A stretch of DNA of 64,000 nucleotides from Tenggerimyces flavus (lineage in GTDB: Bacteria > Actinomycetota > Actinomycetes > Propionibacteriales > Actinopolymorphaceae), in contig NZ_JAFBCM010000001.1 of NCBI RefSeq assembly GCF_016907715.1, forward strand, positions 6,510,001 to 6,574,000. The letters are read 5' to 3'. The notes beneath the pieces are model-generated. The model was not told where the DNA came from. It saw nothing but the letters and a program-made list of their open reading frames with translations, and did no database searches. Shown here one piece after another: positions 46,682 through 54,719 of the stretch (position 1 is its first letter; the number at the start of each line of letters is the position of its first letter). The position numbers and the translations under genes were made by a program.

Positions 46682-47257
46682 GTGACGGGTCCACCGCACG
46701 ACGTCAGACGGATCGCCCACGACCGGGCGGTGATGCGCTCGTTCTACCTCAGCCACTACGAGGCCGTGCAGCGCTTCATCGCCCGCCGCGTGGACGATCC
46801 ATACCTGGCGGCCGACCTCACCGCGGACGTCTTCGTCGCGGTGATCAAGGCTTCCTCGTCCTACCGGCCCGGAGCCGCGGGTGAACTGGCCTGGCTGTAC
46901 GGGATCGCGCGCAACGTCGTCGCGACCGAGCACCGCCGCCGGTTCCACGAGCGGCGGGCGGTCGGACGGATCGCGGGACAGCGGCCGCTCGACGACGATG
47001 ACCTGCTGGAGTTGGAAGAACGCATCGACGTCGAGGCCCAGGCACGGAGCCTGTACCAGGCGATGGGCGATCTCCCGGACGGCGAACGTGCTGTCCTCGA
47101 GCTCGTCGCGCTGGACGGCCTCACCGTGACCGAGGCGGCTCGCGCCCTCCGCATCACGCCGGTCAGCGCCCGAGTGCGGCTGCATCGCGCCCGCAAGGCG
47201 CTCCGCGACCGCCTACCACCCTTTTCGGCGACAAGCCCGACCCTGACGGAGGCCTGA
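46682..47257 (+). CDS. ECF-type RNA polymerase sigma factor
   Basis: The 191-residue protein has region 2 (FYLSHYEAVQRFIARRVDDPYLAADLTADVFVAVIKASSSYR, then WLYGIARNVVATEHRRR) and region 4 (AMGDLPDGERAVLELVALDGLTVTEAARALRITPVSARVRLHRARKALR). It directs RNA polymerase to a small regulon. The GTG at 46682 follows GGGAGG closely; an ATG at 46733 is possible but would cut into region 2. The next gene begins 1 base after its stop, the usual place for an anti-sigma factor. Confidence 0.92.
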   Translation: MTGPPHDVRRIAHDRAVMRSFYLSHYEAVQRFIARRVDDPYLAADLTADVFVAVIKASSSYRPGAAGELAWLYGIARNVVATEHRRRFHERRAVGRIAGQRPLDDDDLLELEERIDVEAQARSLYQAMGDLPDGERAVLELVALDGLTVTEAARALRITPVSARVRLHRARKALRDRLPPFSATSPTLTEA

Positions 47258-47258
47258 G

Positions 47259-47888
47259 ATGACTCGGTTCAAGAACGCATTGCTGGAAGAGCTCGAGACC
47301 ATGGTGGCGAACCAGCCTGCGCCGTACCGGCGGCCGAACTGGGTGCCTCGGGTCGCGGCCGTCGCCGGAGCCGCGGCGCTGCTCACCGTGGGCGCTGTCG
47401 CCGGAGCACCGTTCGGCAAGGTCGCCGCCCCAAAGGCCTGGGCCGTCACCGACGAGGGCAACGGCGTGATCAAGGTCAAGCTGTACGAGGAGATCAACGC
47501 CGACCTCGAAGGCCTGGAGAAGCGCCTGGAGGAGCACGGCGTCCACGCCTACCTCGTCGCCGAACCGCCCGGAAAGCGGTGCGAGGGCCTCGACTACACG
47601 GCGTCGACGTCGCCGTACGCGTCCGAGCTGGCCGCGAACGCCAAGTACGAGTGGACCGAGTCCGACGGCGCGCTCGTCGAGCTCACGATCGACCGCGACC
47701 GGCTCGCTGGCGACGAGACGCTGGTGATCCGCCACAACCTCGGAACACTCCCGCCGCAAGCCCACCCCGACCGACTCGCGGTAGCGACGACGAACTACGT
47801 CGACGTGGCCAAGGGCCCGATCATCAGCCCCTGCGAGTTCGTCGACTTTACGCGGCATCCATTGCCCTCAGTCGTCCCGGCACGGTAG
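47259..47888 (+). CDS. Single-pass membrane protein, putative partner of the ECF sigma factor
   Basis: The 209-residue protein has a short cytoplasmic N-terminus (MTRFKNALLEELETMVANQPAPYRRP), one membrane helix (about 33-52) and an extracytoplasmic domain. No zinc-binding anti-sigma HxxxCxxC motif is visible, so it is not a classical ZAS anti-sigma. The pattern of a small cytoplasmic tail coupled to a sigma gene resembles CU044_5270-type partners of ECF factors. The external part might sense an envelope signal. This is inference from position. Confidence 0.82.
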   Translation: MTRFKNALLEELETMVANQPAPYRRPNWVPRVAAVAGAAALLTVGAVAGAPFGKVAAPKAWAVTDEGNGVIKVKLYEEINADLEGLEKRLEEHGVHAYLVAEPPGKRCEGLDYTASTSPYASELAANAKYEWTESDGALVELTIDRDRLAGDETLVIRHNLGTLPPQAHPDRLAVATTNYVDVAKGPIISPCEFVDFTRHPLPSVVPAR

Positions 47889-47932
47889 GCGGCGACGGGG
47901 CGGAGTCGGCCGGATACGTAGAACTACCTATA

Positions 47933-47981
47933 CCCCCTCGCGTCGTTCGGGCGCATGCTCGAGGCAACCGACGCGAGGGGG
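47933..47981 (+). promoter_or_regulatory. 13-bp perfect hairpin masking the ribosome binding site of the lipoprotein gene
   Basis: CCCCCTCGCGTCG (47933-47945) pairs exactly with CGACGCGAGGGGG (47969-47981) around a 23-base loop. The 3' arm is the G-rich ribosome binding site, 6 bases before the GTG at 47988. When folded it should block initiation, so this is a candidate translational switch. It could also be an attenuator. Confidence 0.6.
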
Positions 47982-47987
47982 GAAGCC

Positions 47988-48881
47988 GTGCGGTTGCTGA
48001 AAGGTCTTCTGCGCGTGGCGGGTGGGATCGTGCTGCTGGCCGCGCTGACGGGGTGTGGGAACGCCGGAGGGGCAGAGACACCGCCACCCTCCAGCTCGGT
48101 TCCGGGTGAGGAGTCGAGCTCGCCCGCCGACGCCAGCGAGGACCCCGAAAGCCCGGAGAACCCCGAGGCCACGGCCTCGGGTGGCGAGGAGGAGAACGGC
48201 GGCGATCGGGAGATCGCATGGGTGCCGTTCGGGCCCTCCGGGCCGGACTCGCCGCCGCCGTACGGCTGGTACGCGCAGCTCGAGTCCGGTGACTGCGAAG
48301 GCCTGGCGACCCGCTTGGAGCAAGGCGAGAGGACCCTGGCGCTCGGACCGCTCTACGTCGCGCTCGCCAAGGCTTGCCAGGCGACGCGGAACGGCCAGGC
48401 CGACCTGTGGCCAGAAGCTCGCGAGGAGCTGCGATCCGCGGCCGACGACCTCGGCGGGAACGAGCTCGGCTGCTTCGACCAGGCGGCCCTGGAGCTCGCC
48501 GAGCGCCTGGCGGAGGCCGACCAGGACCAGCCGCCCAGCATCGGTTCGGCCGGCGAGGGGACCGCCTGCGAGTGGGGCATCAGCCGGGTCGACGACCCGA
48601 ACGCCGACGAGGAGTCCGACTCCGAGGCGCAAGGCCCGCTGGGCGGTGGGACCGAGGTCATCCTCCGCGGCGAGAACCTCTACGGCGTGACCGAGGTGTG
48701 GTTCGGTGACGTTCAGGGCGAACTCGGCGACAGCGACGGCAACCTCCGGGTGCGCGCGACCTCGCCCGCCGCGGACGAAGCCGGCGCGGTCCGGATCACG
48801 GTGCGCTCCCCCGCCGGCGAGCAGACCAGCCCCGAGGACCAGACGTTCACCTATCTCGACGACGGGTCGGGTGCGCCGTGA
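47988..48881 (+). CDS. Lipoprotein with C-terminal IPT/TIG-like domain
   Basis: The 297-residue protein has a lipoprotein signal (VRLLKGLLRVAGGIVLLAALTGC) and a long Ser/Pro/Glu-rich linker. A helical middle part follows, with three cysteines (SGDCEGLATRLEQG, AKACQATRN, ELGCFDQAALELAERL). The C-terminal strand-rich region (GGGTEVILRGENLYGVTEVWFGDVQGE ... AVRITVRSPAGEQTSPEDQTFTY) resembles an IPT/TIG immunoglobulin-like domain. It is probably anchored to the outer face of the membrane. I chose the GTG at 47988, with GGGGGA before it, over an in-frame ATG at 47955 that lies in the hairpin loop. It overlaps the next gene by 4 bases. Confidence 0.82.
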   Translation: MRLLKGLLRVAGGIVLLAALTGCGNAGGAETPPPSSSVPGEESSSPADASEDPESPENPEATASGGEEENGGDREIAWVPFGPSGPDSPPPYGWYAQLESGDCEGLATRLEQGERTLALGPLYVALAKACQATRNGQADLWPEAREELRSAADDLGGNELGCFDQAALELAERLAEADQDQPPSIGSAGEGTACEWGISRVDDPNADEESDSEAQGPLGGGTEVILRGENLYGVTEVWFGDVQGELGDSDGNLRVRATSPAADEAGAVRITVRSPAGEQTSPEDQTFTYLDDGSGAP

Positions 48882-49789
48882 GCGCGGAACGGCCGGCGCC
48901 GGAGCGCCCCGAGCCCGCACCCGATGAAACCAGCGTGCTGAAGAACGCGGTCAGCCTTCTCGGCGCGTTCGGTCCTCCGTTGACGCTCGCGACCGCGCTG
49001 CTCGTCTACTTCGGCTGGGCGCGCAGCTACGTCCAGGCGCGCGAGCTCGGCATCGACGAGAGCGTGCTCGGCATGTCGACGCAGGACTACGTCCTCCGCA
49101 GCGTCGACACGCTCTACGCGCCGATGATCATCCTGGCCGTGCTCGGCCTCGGCTGGCTGCTCGCGCACGAACGCGTGGTCAGGACGATCCAGGTGCGGCC
49201 GGACTCCCCCTGGCTGCGTCAGGTGTTCGCCATCCTGCGGCTGTCCTGGTTCGCCCTTCCCCTGTTGGGATTGCTGGCCTGGGCCGGGTGGCCCGGCTGG
49301 GGCGAGCTGATCGCGCCGCTGACGTTCGCGGCGGGCGTCGTACTCACCGGGTACGCGGTCGCCGTACGGCGCCGGTTGGCGGTCGCGACCGGCGAAGAGG
49401 GCGTGCCCAGGACGCTCGCGCGCTGGCATGGGCCGACGGTCAAGCTGCTGGCGGGCACGGTCGTCGCGGTCGCGCTGTTCTGGGAGCTGTGGCTGTTCGC
49501 CGGCGTCGTCGGCCGCGGCCTCGCCGCGCAGGTCGTCGCCACCCTCGACCAACGCACCGGCGTGGTCGTCTACAGCGCGAAGGACCTGCAGATCGCCGCG
49601 CCCGGCGTCGCCGTCACGCGCTTCCGCCAGGACGACTCGGCGTACGGCTATCGGTACGAGGGGCTGCGGCTGCTCCAGGCGTCCGGCGGCAAGTACTTCC
49701 TGCTGCCCGCCGCATGGTCCAAGGCCGATGGCATCGTGGTCGTTCTGCGTGACACCGACTCGCTGCGGCTCGAGTTCACCCGTTCCTAG
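48878..49789 (+). CDS. Multi-pass membrane protein of unknown function
   Basis: The 303-residue protein starts at a GTG overlapping the lipoprotein stop (GTGA). It has a Pro-rich N-terminus, helices at about 27-50, 80-97, 118-137, 142-162 and 190-215, and a C-terminal extracytoplasmic or cytoplasmic domain of about 80 residues. The segment YFGWARSYVQARELGIDESVLGMSTQDYVLRS resembles a stretch often seen in actinobacterial membrane proteins, but I cannot name the family. It is the last gene of the sigma-factor operon. Its end overlaps the convergent GTPase gene by 4 bases. Confidence 0.82.
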   Translation: MSAERPAPERPEPAPDETSVLKNAVSLLGAFGPPLTLATALLVYFGWARSYVQARELGIDESVLGMSTQDYVLRSVDTLYAPMIILAVLGLGWLLAHERVVRTIQVRPDSPWLRQVFAILRLSWFALPLLGLLAWAGWPGWGELIAPLTFAAGVVLTGYAVAVRRRLAVATGEEGVPRTLARWHGPTVKLLAGTVVAVALFWELWLFAGVVGRGLAAQVVATLDQRTGVVVYSAKDLQIAAPGVAVTRFRQDDSAYGYRYEGLRLLQASGGKYFLLPAAWSKADGIVVVLRDTDSLRLEFTRS

Positions 49790-51453
49790 CGCTGGCGGAC
49801 GGCGGCGAGCGCGTCGCGGCAGGTGCGGTACGCCGAGAGCTCCTCCTCGACCGGCGTGAACACCTGCCGGTCGGCCACCTCGGCGATCGACTCGCGCATC
49901 CGCCGATCCGCCACCCTGGCGCGGCGCTGCGAGCCAACGCCGGCGAGCAGCCGGCTGATCAGCGCGATCAGCAAGCCGACCACGACGCCGCCGACCAGAC
50001 CCAGCGTCGGGACGGGGATGCCGTTCCACGCCGGCGGCTCGGGCAGGAACGGCACCCGCAGGAACTCGGCGCCGAACAGGGCGCCCAGCCACAGCCCACC
50101 GACCACGGCCACCACGAACACGATCCACTGCAGGATCCGTACGACCGTCCACCACCGGGCGGCCCGCGCCACGCCGAGGTCGGTCCCGACGACGGCCTGG
50201 TCGAGCGCGTCGGACAGCCCGGACTCGCGTTCGCGGGCAGCCCTTCGGACGGCGGCGACCCACGGCGGGGTCAGTCCCGTGGTCGCGGAGTCGATCACCC
50301 TGCGTACGGCCGTGTCGACGCGGGCCCGCTGGACCGGCGTCGGCTGCGGCAGCGAGGACCGGGTGACGATCTGCTTGGGTGTGGGGTCCTCGACGGAGCG
50401 TTCGCGCAGCCCGCGGGTGACCCGCAGGTGCAGCCGGCGCAACGGGTCGGGACGTACCTTGACCAGCCACTTCGTCAGCGGCCAGCCGGTCGCCTGCTTG
50501 GCGCGCATCCGGTACGAACGAGCGACCGCGTCCACGACGATCGGCACGCCGGCCGCGTCGGCGAACGCCGTGACGAGCGCGCGGCGGTCGGCCTTCGCGA
50601 TCTCGGGCACCTTGGCCTCGCCGCACTCGGCGGCCAGCCAGTCCGCGACCTGGATCGCGTCGCCGGCCAGCCGGGCGCTCGCGGCGCGCTTGGCAGCCAC
50701 GCGTTCGGCGAGCATCGAGCGGAACTCCGCCGTACCCTGCCCGGTCGCCGCTGACGTCTGCAGGATCGGTACGCCGCCGAGGCCGTCGTCCTGCAGCAGG
50801 CGCTCCAGGTCGGCGACGCACGCCCGCGCCTGAGCCGGCGTCAGCTGGTCGATCCGGTTGAGAACGAGCGCGACGACGTCGCGGTGGGTGGCGAGCCTGC
50901 GGAGGTAGCGCTCGTGCAGGACGTGGTCCGCGTACTTCTGCGGATCGACCACCCACACGAGCATGTCGACGAGCTCCACGAGACGGTCGACCTCGACGCG
51001 GTGCTGGGCCTCGGTCGAGTCGTGGTCGGGAAGGTCGAGCAGGACCAGGCCGTGCAACTCGGCGTCCTCGCTCAGGTCGGTGTCGAGGTCGCTGGACCGG
51101 CTGAGCTGGTGGCGCTTGGGGATGCCGAGCCAGTCGAGCAGCGGGCCGGCGCCCTCGGCGCCCCAAACGCAGGCGAGCGCGGTCGAGGTGGTCGGCCGAC
51201 GTACGCCGACGGCGGCGAGCTCGAGGCCGCTGATCGCGTTGAACAGCGAGGACTTGCCGCTGCCCGTCGCGCCGGCGACCGCGATCACGGTGTGGTCGGC
51301 GGACAGGCGCATGCGCGTCTCGGCGCGGTCGATCACGGCTCTTGCGTTGTCGACCAGCTGGGCGTCGAGCCGGTTGGTCGCGGCGTCGACGGCCTCGGCG
51401 AGCGCGTCGAGGCGACCGGTCGTGTCGGCGGAACGTTCGAGCACCTTGCTCAC
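49786..51453 (-). CDS. YfjP/EngA-like GTPase with C-terminal membrane anchor
   Basis: The 555-residue protein has the G-domain motifs G1 (GATGSGKSS), switch-region RRPTTSTA, G3 (DLPDHDS) and G4 (NRID). The C-terminal part has two helices (VRILQWIVFVVAVVGGLWLGALFG and VGGVVVGLLIALISRLLAG), giving the architecture of membrane-associated actinobacterial YfjP-like GTPases. It overlaps the preceding GTPase gene by 4 bases (ATGA), so the two probably form a pair or heterocomplex. The cellular role of such tandem GTPases is not known to me. Confidence 0.88.
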   Translation of the reverse strand: MSKVLERSADTTGRLDALAEAVDAATNRLDAQLVDNARAVIDRAETRMRLSADHTVIAVAGATGSGKSSLFNAISGLELAAVGVRRPTTSTALACVWGAEGAGPLLDWLGIPKRHQLSRSSDLDTDLSEDAELHGLVLLDLPDHDSTEAQHRVEVDRLVELVDMLVWVVDPQKYADHVLHERYLRRLATHRDVVALVLNRIDQLTPAQARACVADLERLLQDDGLGGVPILQTSAATGQGTAEFRSMLAERVAAKRAASARLAGDAIQVADWLAAECGEAKVPEIAKADRRALVTAFADAAGVPIVVDAVARSYRMRAKQATGWPLTKWLVKVRPDPLRRLHLRVTRGLRERSVEDPTPKQIVTRSSLPQPTPVQRARVDTAVRRVIDSATTGLTPPWVAAVRRAARERESGLSDALDQAVVGTDLGVARAARWWTVVRILQWIVFVVAVVGGLWLGALFGAEFLRVPFLPEPPAWNGIPVPTLGLVGGVVVGLLIALISRLLAGVGSQRRARVADRRMRESIAEVADRQVFTPVEEELSAYRTCRDALAAVRQR

Positions 51454-53153
51454 CGGGCACCCCCGACCTGCTTGGCGGCCTCGCGAAGGTCAGTACCCAG
51501 CTCGTCGGTGAGTCCAAGCCCGTCCAGCGCGGCGTCGTACCTGCCGCGTTCGCGATCCATCAGGTGCCGGACGCGGTCGCGCAGGTTGTCGCGGGCCTTG
51601 GTGGTCAGGTCGCGTACGGCCTGGTCGCCGAACACGGCCTCGAGGATGCGCTGGGCGAGGATGCTCGTACCGCCGGCGATGCCGGCCTCGGCGCCGGACA
51701 GCCCGCCGGTGTGGGCGAACACGACGATCATCAGCACGAGGCCGAGCCCGTTGACGCCGAAGGAGAGGAAGCGCGCGGTCGTGCGCTTGGACTGGCCCTC
51801 CTCGCCGACGAGGTCGAGCAGGTAGACCTGCCAGGCGCGGACGGCCTCGGCGGCGCGTTCCTTGAGCTCCGGTGAGGAGGCGGCGAGGTTGTGCGTCTGG
51901 CTCAGCAGCGGCCGGCCGGCGGGGTTGGCGCGCCAGGCGGCCTCGACGCGCTCGGCGGCGTGGTCGGCGGCGTCCTGGATGACGGCTTCGAGGCCGTGGC
52001 CCAGGGCTTCGGTGAGGTCCTCCCCCGGCTTGGGGCGTCCCCGGATCGCGGCGGCGATGCGGTCGCGGATGCGTCCGATCTGGGCTTCGAGGCTGCGCAT
52101 GATCTCGCCGGTGCCGACGAACTCCTGCCAGCGCGCGAGCACCTCGCCACGCAGCATCGAGCCGTCCTTGCTGGCGTCGTCGACGACGTCGACAGCCGCG
52201 GCGTACCCCTGCCTCGCGTCCTCGCGGAGCTGCTTGACCGCCTCGAGCTGGGCGTCGAGGGCGTCGGCAACCGTAGGGGTGCGTTGGGCGAAGCTGCGTA
52301 CGGCGCCGTCGAGCGTCTGCCGTACGACCTGCGCCCGCGCCGCGGCGTCACCGGCCAGCTGGCCGAGCCAGGACTTGACCGGCGCGACGGCGACCGGCGG
52401 CAGGAGGCCCTGGCGGTCGGTGTCGGACTCGGGAACGGCGAACAGCGGCGACTTGCCGAGGCCGCGCTCGGCGAGCATCTGGGCGAGATGCTTGCGGATG
52501 TCGTCCTTGCCCTGCTCGGGAACGCGGTCGAGCACGACGGCGACGGCGGCGGACCGTTCGGCAGCGGCCTTGAGGAAGCCCCAGGGAACCGCGTCGGCGT
52601 ACCTCGTCGCGGACGTGACGAACAGCCAGAGGTCCGCGGCAGCGAGCAGCTGGGCGGCGAGGTCGCGGTTGGCGGTGACGACGGAGTCGATGTCGGGGGC
52701 GTCGAGGATCGCGAGACCCTGGGGAATGGTCTTCTCCGGGACGAGGCGCAGCGAGCCCGGATCGCCCTCGGCGCCGGTGGATCGGGGCAGGTCAGGGAGG
52801 ATCTCGCCGCTGGAGAACCACTCGGCGTCCTTGGGATTGTGGACGACGACGGGCGACCTGGTGGTGGGTCGGAGGACGCCGGTCTCGGAGACGCGGCGGC
52901 CGACGAGCGTGTTGACCAGCGTGGACTTGCCGGCACCGGTCGATCCGCCGACGACCGCGAGCAGCGGGGCCTCGATCCTGGCCAGCCGCGGCAGGGCGTA
53001 GTCGCGGATCTGACTCGCCATCTCCCGCTGCAGCCTGCGGGCCTCGTCGACGTCCGGAAGCTGGAGCGGAAGGCGCGCGTTCTCCAGGCACGCGTGCAGT
53101 CGCACGAGCGCCTGATAGAGACCGCCGCTCTCCGTCACCGGTGCCTCCGTCAC
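51450..53153 (-). CDS. Dynamin-like GTPase (tandem partner)
   Basis: The 567-residue protein has G1 (GGSTGAGKST), the threonine-containing switch I (RPTTRSP), G3 (DAPDIDS) and a G4-like LDRVPEQ. The middle is long and helical, as in dynamin-related proteins. A C-terminal hydrophobic segment (GVNGLGLVLMIVVFAHTGGLSG) suggests membrane association. It is the upstream gene of the coupled GTPase pair. Dynamin-like pairs in actinobacteria act in sporulation septation (DynA/DynB), but this sequence is not clearly one of those. Confidence 0.87.
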   Translation of the reverse strand: MTEAPVTESGGLYQALVRLHACLENARLPLQLPDVDEARRLQREMASQIRDYALPRLARIEAPLLAVVGGSTGAGKSTLVNTLVGRRVSETGVLRPTTRSPVVVHNPKDAEWFSSGEILPDLPRSTGAEGDPGSLRLVPEKTIPQGLAILDAPDIDSVVTANRDLAAQLLAAADLWLFVTSATRYADAVPWGFLKAAAERSAAVAVVLDRVPEQGKDDIRKHLAQMLAERGLGKSPLFAVPESDTDRQGLLPPVAVAPVKSWLGQLAGDAAARAQVVRQTLDGAVRSFAQRTPTVADALDAQLEAVKQLREDARQGYAAAVDVVDDASKDGSMLRGEVLARWQEFVGTGEIMRSLEAQIGRIRDRIAAAIRGRPKPGEDLTEALGHGLEAVIQDAADHAAERVEAAWRANPAGRPLLSQTHNLAASSPELKERAAEAVRAWQVYLLDLVGEEGQSKRTTARFLSFGVNGLGLVLMIVVFAHTGGLSGAEAGIAGGTSILAQRILEAVFGDQAVRDLTTKARDNLRDRVRHLMDRERGRYDAALDGLGLTDELGTDLREAAKQVGGAR

Positions 53154-53321
53154 CTTCCGCCGGGCACCATCACGCCCACGCCGTCAGGCGAGGCTATCCA
53201 GCCCGATCGCTCTCCGCACGGTTCTGGTAGCGCGTCGCACCCAGGAGATTGTTCGCACGCACGTCCCGAGCCGGTCACGCGGGTCGTACTACGCTTGTCG
53301 CCGACCCCTCAACGGTCCCGA

Positions 53322-53395
53322 GCGCCCGTAGCTCAGTTGGATAGAGCATCGGACTTCTAATCCGGCGGTCGTAGGTTCGAATCCTACCGGGCGCG
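53322..53395 (+). tRNA. tRNA-Arg (anticodon TCT)
   Basis: The 74-base sequence folds as a standard cloverleaf: acceptor arms GCGCCCG and CGGGCGC with discriminator G, D arm beginning GCTC, anticodon stem CGGA/TCCG with loop CTTCTAA, and T arm GTAGG/CCTAC with TTCGAAT. No CCA is encoded. Such tRNA genes are common integration sites. I see no repeated 3' half in the window. Confidence 0.97.
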
Positions 53396-53639
53396 CTTGC
53401 GAACCAGCAGCTCAGAGCCTTGTTGTTACACGCGGTGAGGGACCGACCGAGGCCGGGTCGCAGTGCCTCGCCCAGTTTGCTGATGGGCGAGATCGGCACG
53501 CCGGCCTGCTCTATGAGACTGAAGGTTGGCGAGTCGAGAACCCAAGATGGAGCGGGGGCCAATTGGTTGCAGGTGGGCGACCGGCGTCTTGTGTCAACGC
53601 AGGCATAAGACTGTGGGTGGTCGACGCTCGCTCGGCAGA

Positions 53640-53661
53640 CGCCAGGCAGTTGTGCCTGGCG
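53640..53661 (-). terminator. 9-bp perfect hairpin after the LacI gene
   Basis: CGCCAGGCA (53640-53648) pairs with TGCCTGGCG (53653-53661) around a 4-base loop, 13 bases past the LacI stop. Outer bases CTCGCT/AGCGAG can extend it. 53396-53639 between this and the tRNA holds no gene I can support. Confidence 0.65.
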
Positions 53662-53674
53662 GTTCGTCAGCGAG

Positions 53675-54697
53675 TCAAGAACGGGGTGGGGCCAGGCTGT
53701 CGCGCTCGACCAGGTCGGTCGTCGCGCCTGTGACCTGGGTGATCGGGTCGCCCGCGATCGACCGCAGCAGCAGTTCGGCTGTTTTCACGCCCAAACCCTC
53801 TATGTCACGCCGAAGCGCGGTCACGGTCGGTCGGACCAGGCGGCAACGGGAGGAGTCGTCCCAGCCGATGACCGAGAGCTGGCCGGGGATGTCGATGCCG
53901 GCCGTTCCCAGTCCGAGCACGGCGTTGACCGCCGTCATCGAATCCTCGATCAGGACCGCGGTTGGCGGCTGCGGCGTTTGGAGCATGCGCAGGATCGGCG
54001 CGTCCGGCGGCTCGTCGTCCTCGAGGTGAACAGAGAGGTCGGGCTCCAGCCCGTGGCGGCGCATCGTCGCGGCGAACGCCCGGCGCCGGATGTCGGTGTG
54101 CAGGTAGGCAGGTCCGATCCCCAGCCGCGCGATCCGCCGGTGCCCTAGGTCCACGAGCCGACCGATCGCCAGGGCGGTGGCCTCGCGGTTGTCGGTGTGG
54201 ACCGACGAGATCGCGTGGCGGCTGCTGAGGTCTCCGACGACGACGGCAGGCATGCCCAGTTGCTCGAGCACCGGGATCCGCGGGTCACGACGAAGCGGGT
54301 TGAGCATGATCACGCCGTCGACTCGGTGCTCGGCCCACCAGCGCTTGTACGTTTCGTTGGCGATCTCGCGGTTCGGTACCGAGTGCAGGGTCAGCAGGAC
54401 GTCGTGGTCGGCCAGGCACGCCTGCACACCGGAGAGGAACTCGACGAAGAAGTCGGCACCCTCGCCGTGCGGGCGCTCGACGGTCAACATGAGCAGGCCG
54501 ATCGTGTTGGTCCGCGCGGTGTGCAACGTCCGTGCGGCGCTGCTCGGTCGCCAGCCAAGGCTGTCAGCGACCGCGAGGATCCGGTCGCGGGTCCGCGATC
54601 CGACGCCGGGCAGGTCGTTGAGGGCGTACGAAACCGCACTCGTCGACACGTTCGCGCGTCTGGCGATGTCGGCGATCGTCACCCGGCGAGGACGCAT
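53675..54697 (-). CDS. LacI-family transcriptional repressor
   Basis: The 340-residue protein has the N-terminal LacI helix-turn-helix (VTIADIARRANVSTSAVSYALNDLPGVGSRTRDRILAVADSLGWRPSSAARTL) with hinge, followed by the periplasmic-binding-like sensor domain (NTIGLLMLTVERPHGEGADFFVEFLSGVQACL). The start at 54697 is set by the fixed HTH position; the frame extends upstream only into non-family sequence. It is 22 bases downstream of the GH5 gene on the same strand and probably represses the GH5/solute-binding divergent promoter. The ligand is presumably the oligosaccharide those genes handle. Confidence 0.93.
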   Translation of the reverse strand: MRPRRVTIADIARRANVSTSAVSYALNDLPGVGSRTRDRILAVADSLGWRPSSAARTLHTARTNTIGLLMLTVERPHGEGADFFVEFLSGVQACLADHDVLLTLHSVPNREIANETYKRWWAEHRVDGVIMLNPLRRDPRIPVLEQLGMPAVVVGDLSSRHAISSVHTDNREATALAIGRLVDLGHRRIARLGIGPAYLHTDIRRRAFAATMRRHGLEPDLSVHLEDDEPPDAPILRMLQTPQPPTAVLIEDSMTAVNAVLGLGTAGIDIPGQLSVIGWDDSSRCRLVRPTVTALRRDIEGLGVKTAELLLRSIAGDPITQVTGATTDLVERDSLAPPRS

Positions 54698-54719
54698 GGA
54701 CGGCGTGACATCCTCTCGA

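Noticed and set aside
53322..53674. tRNA-Arg as an occupied integration site
   Set aside because: No second copy of the tRNA 3' end and no integrase gene in the window.
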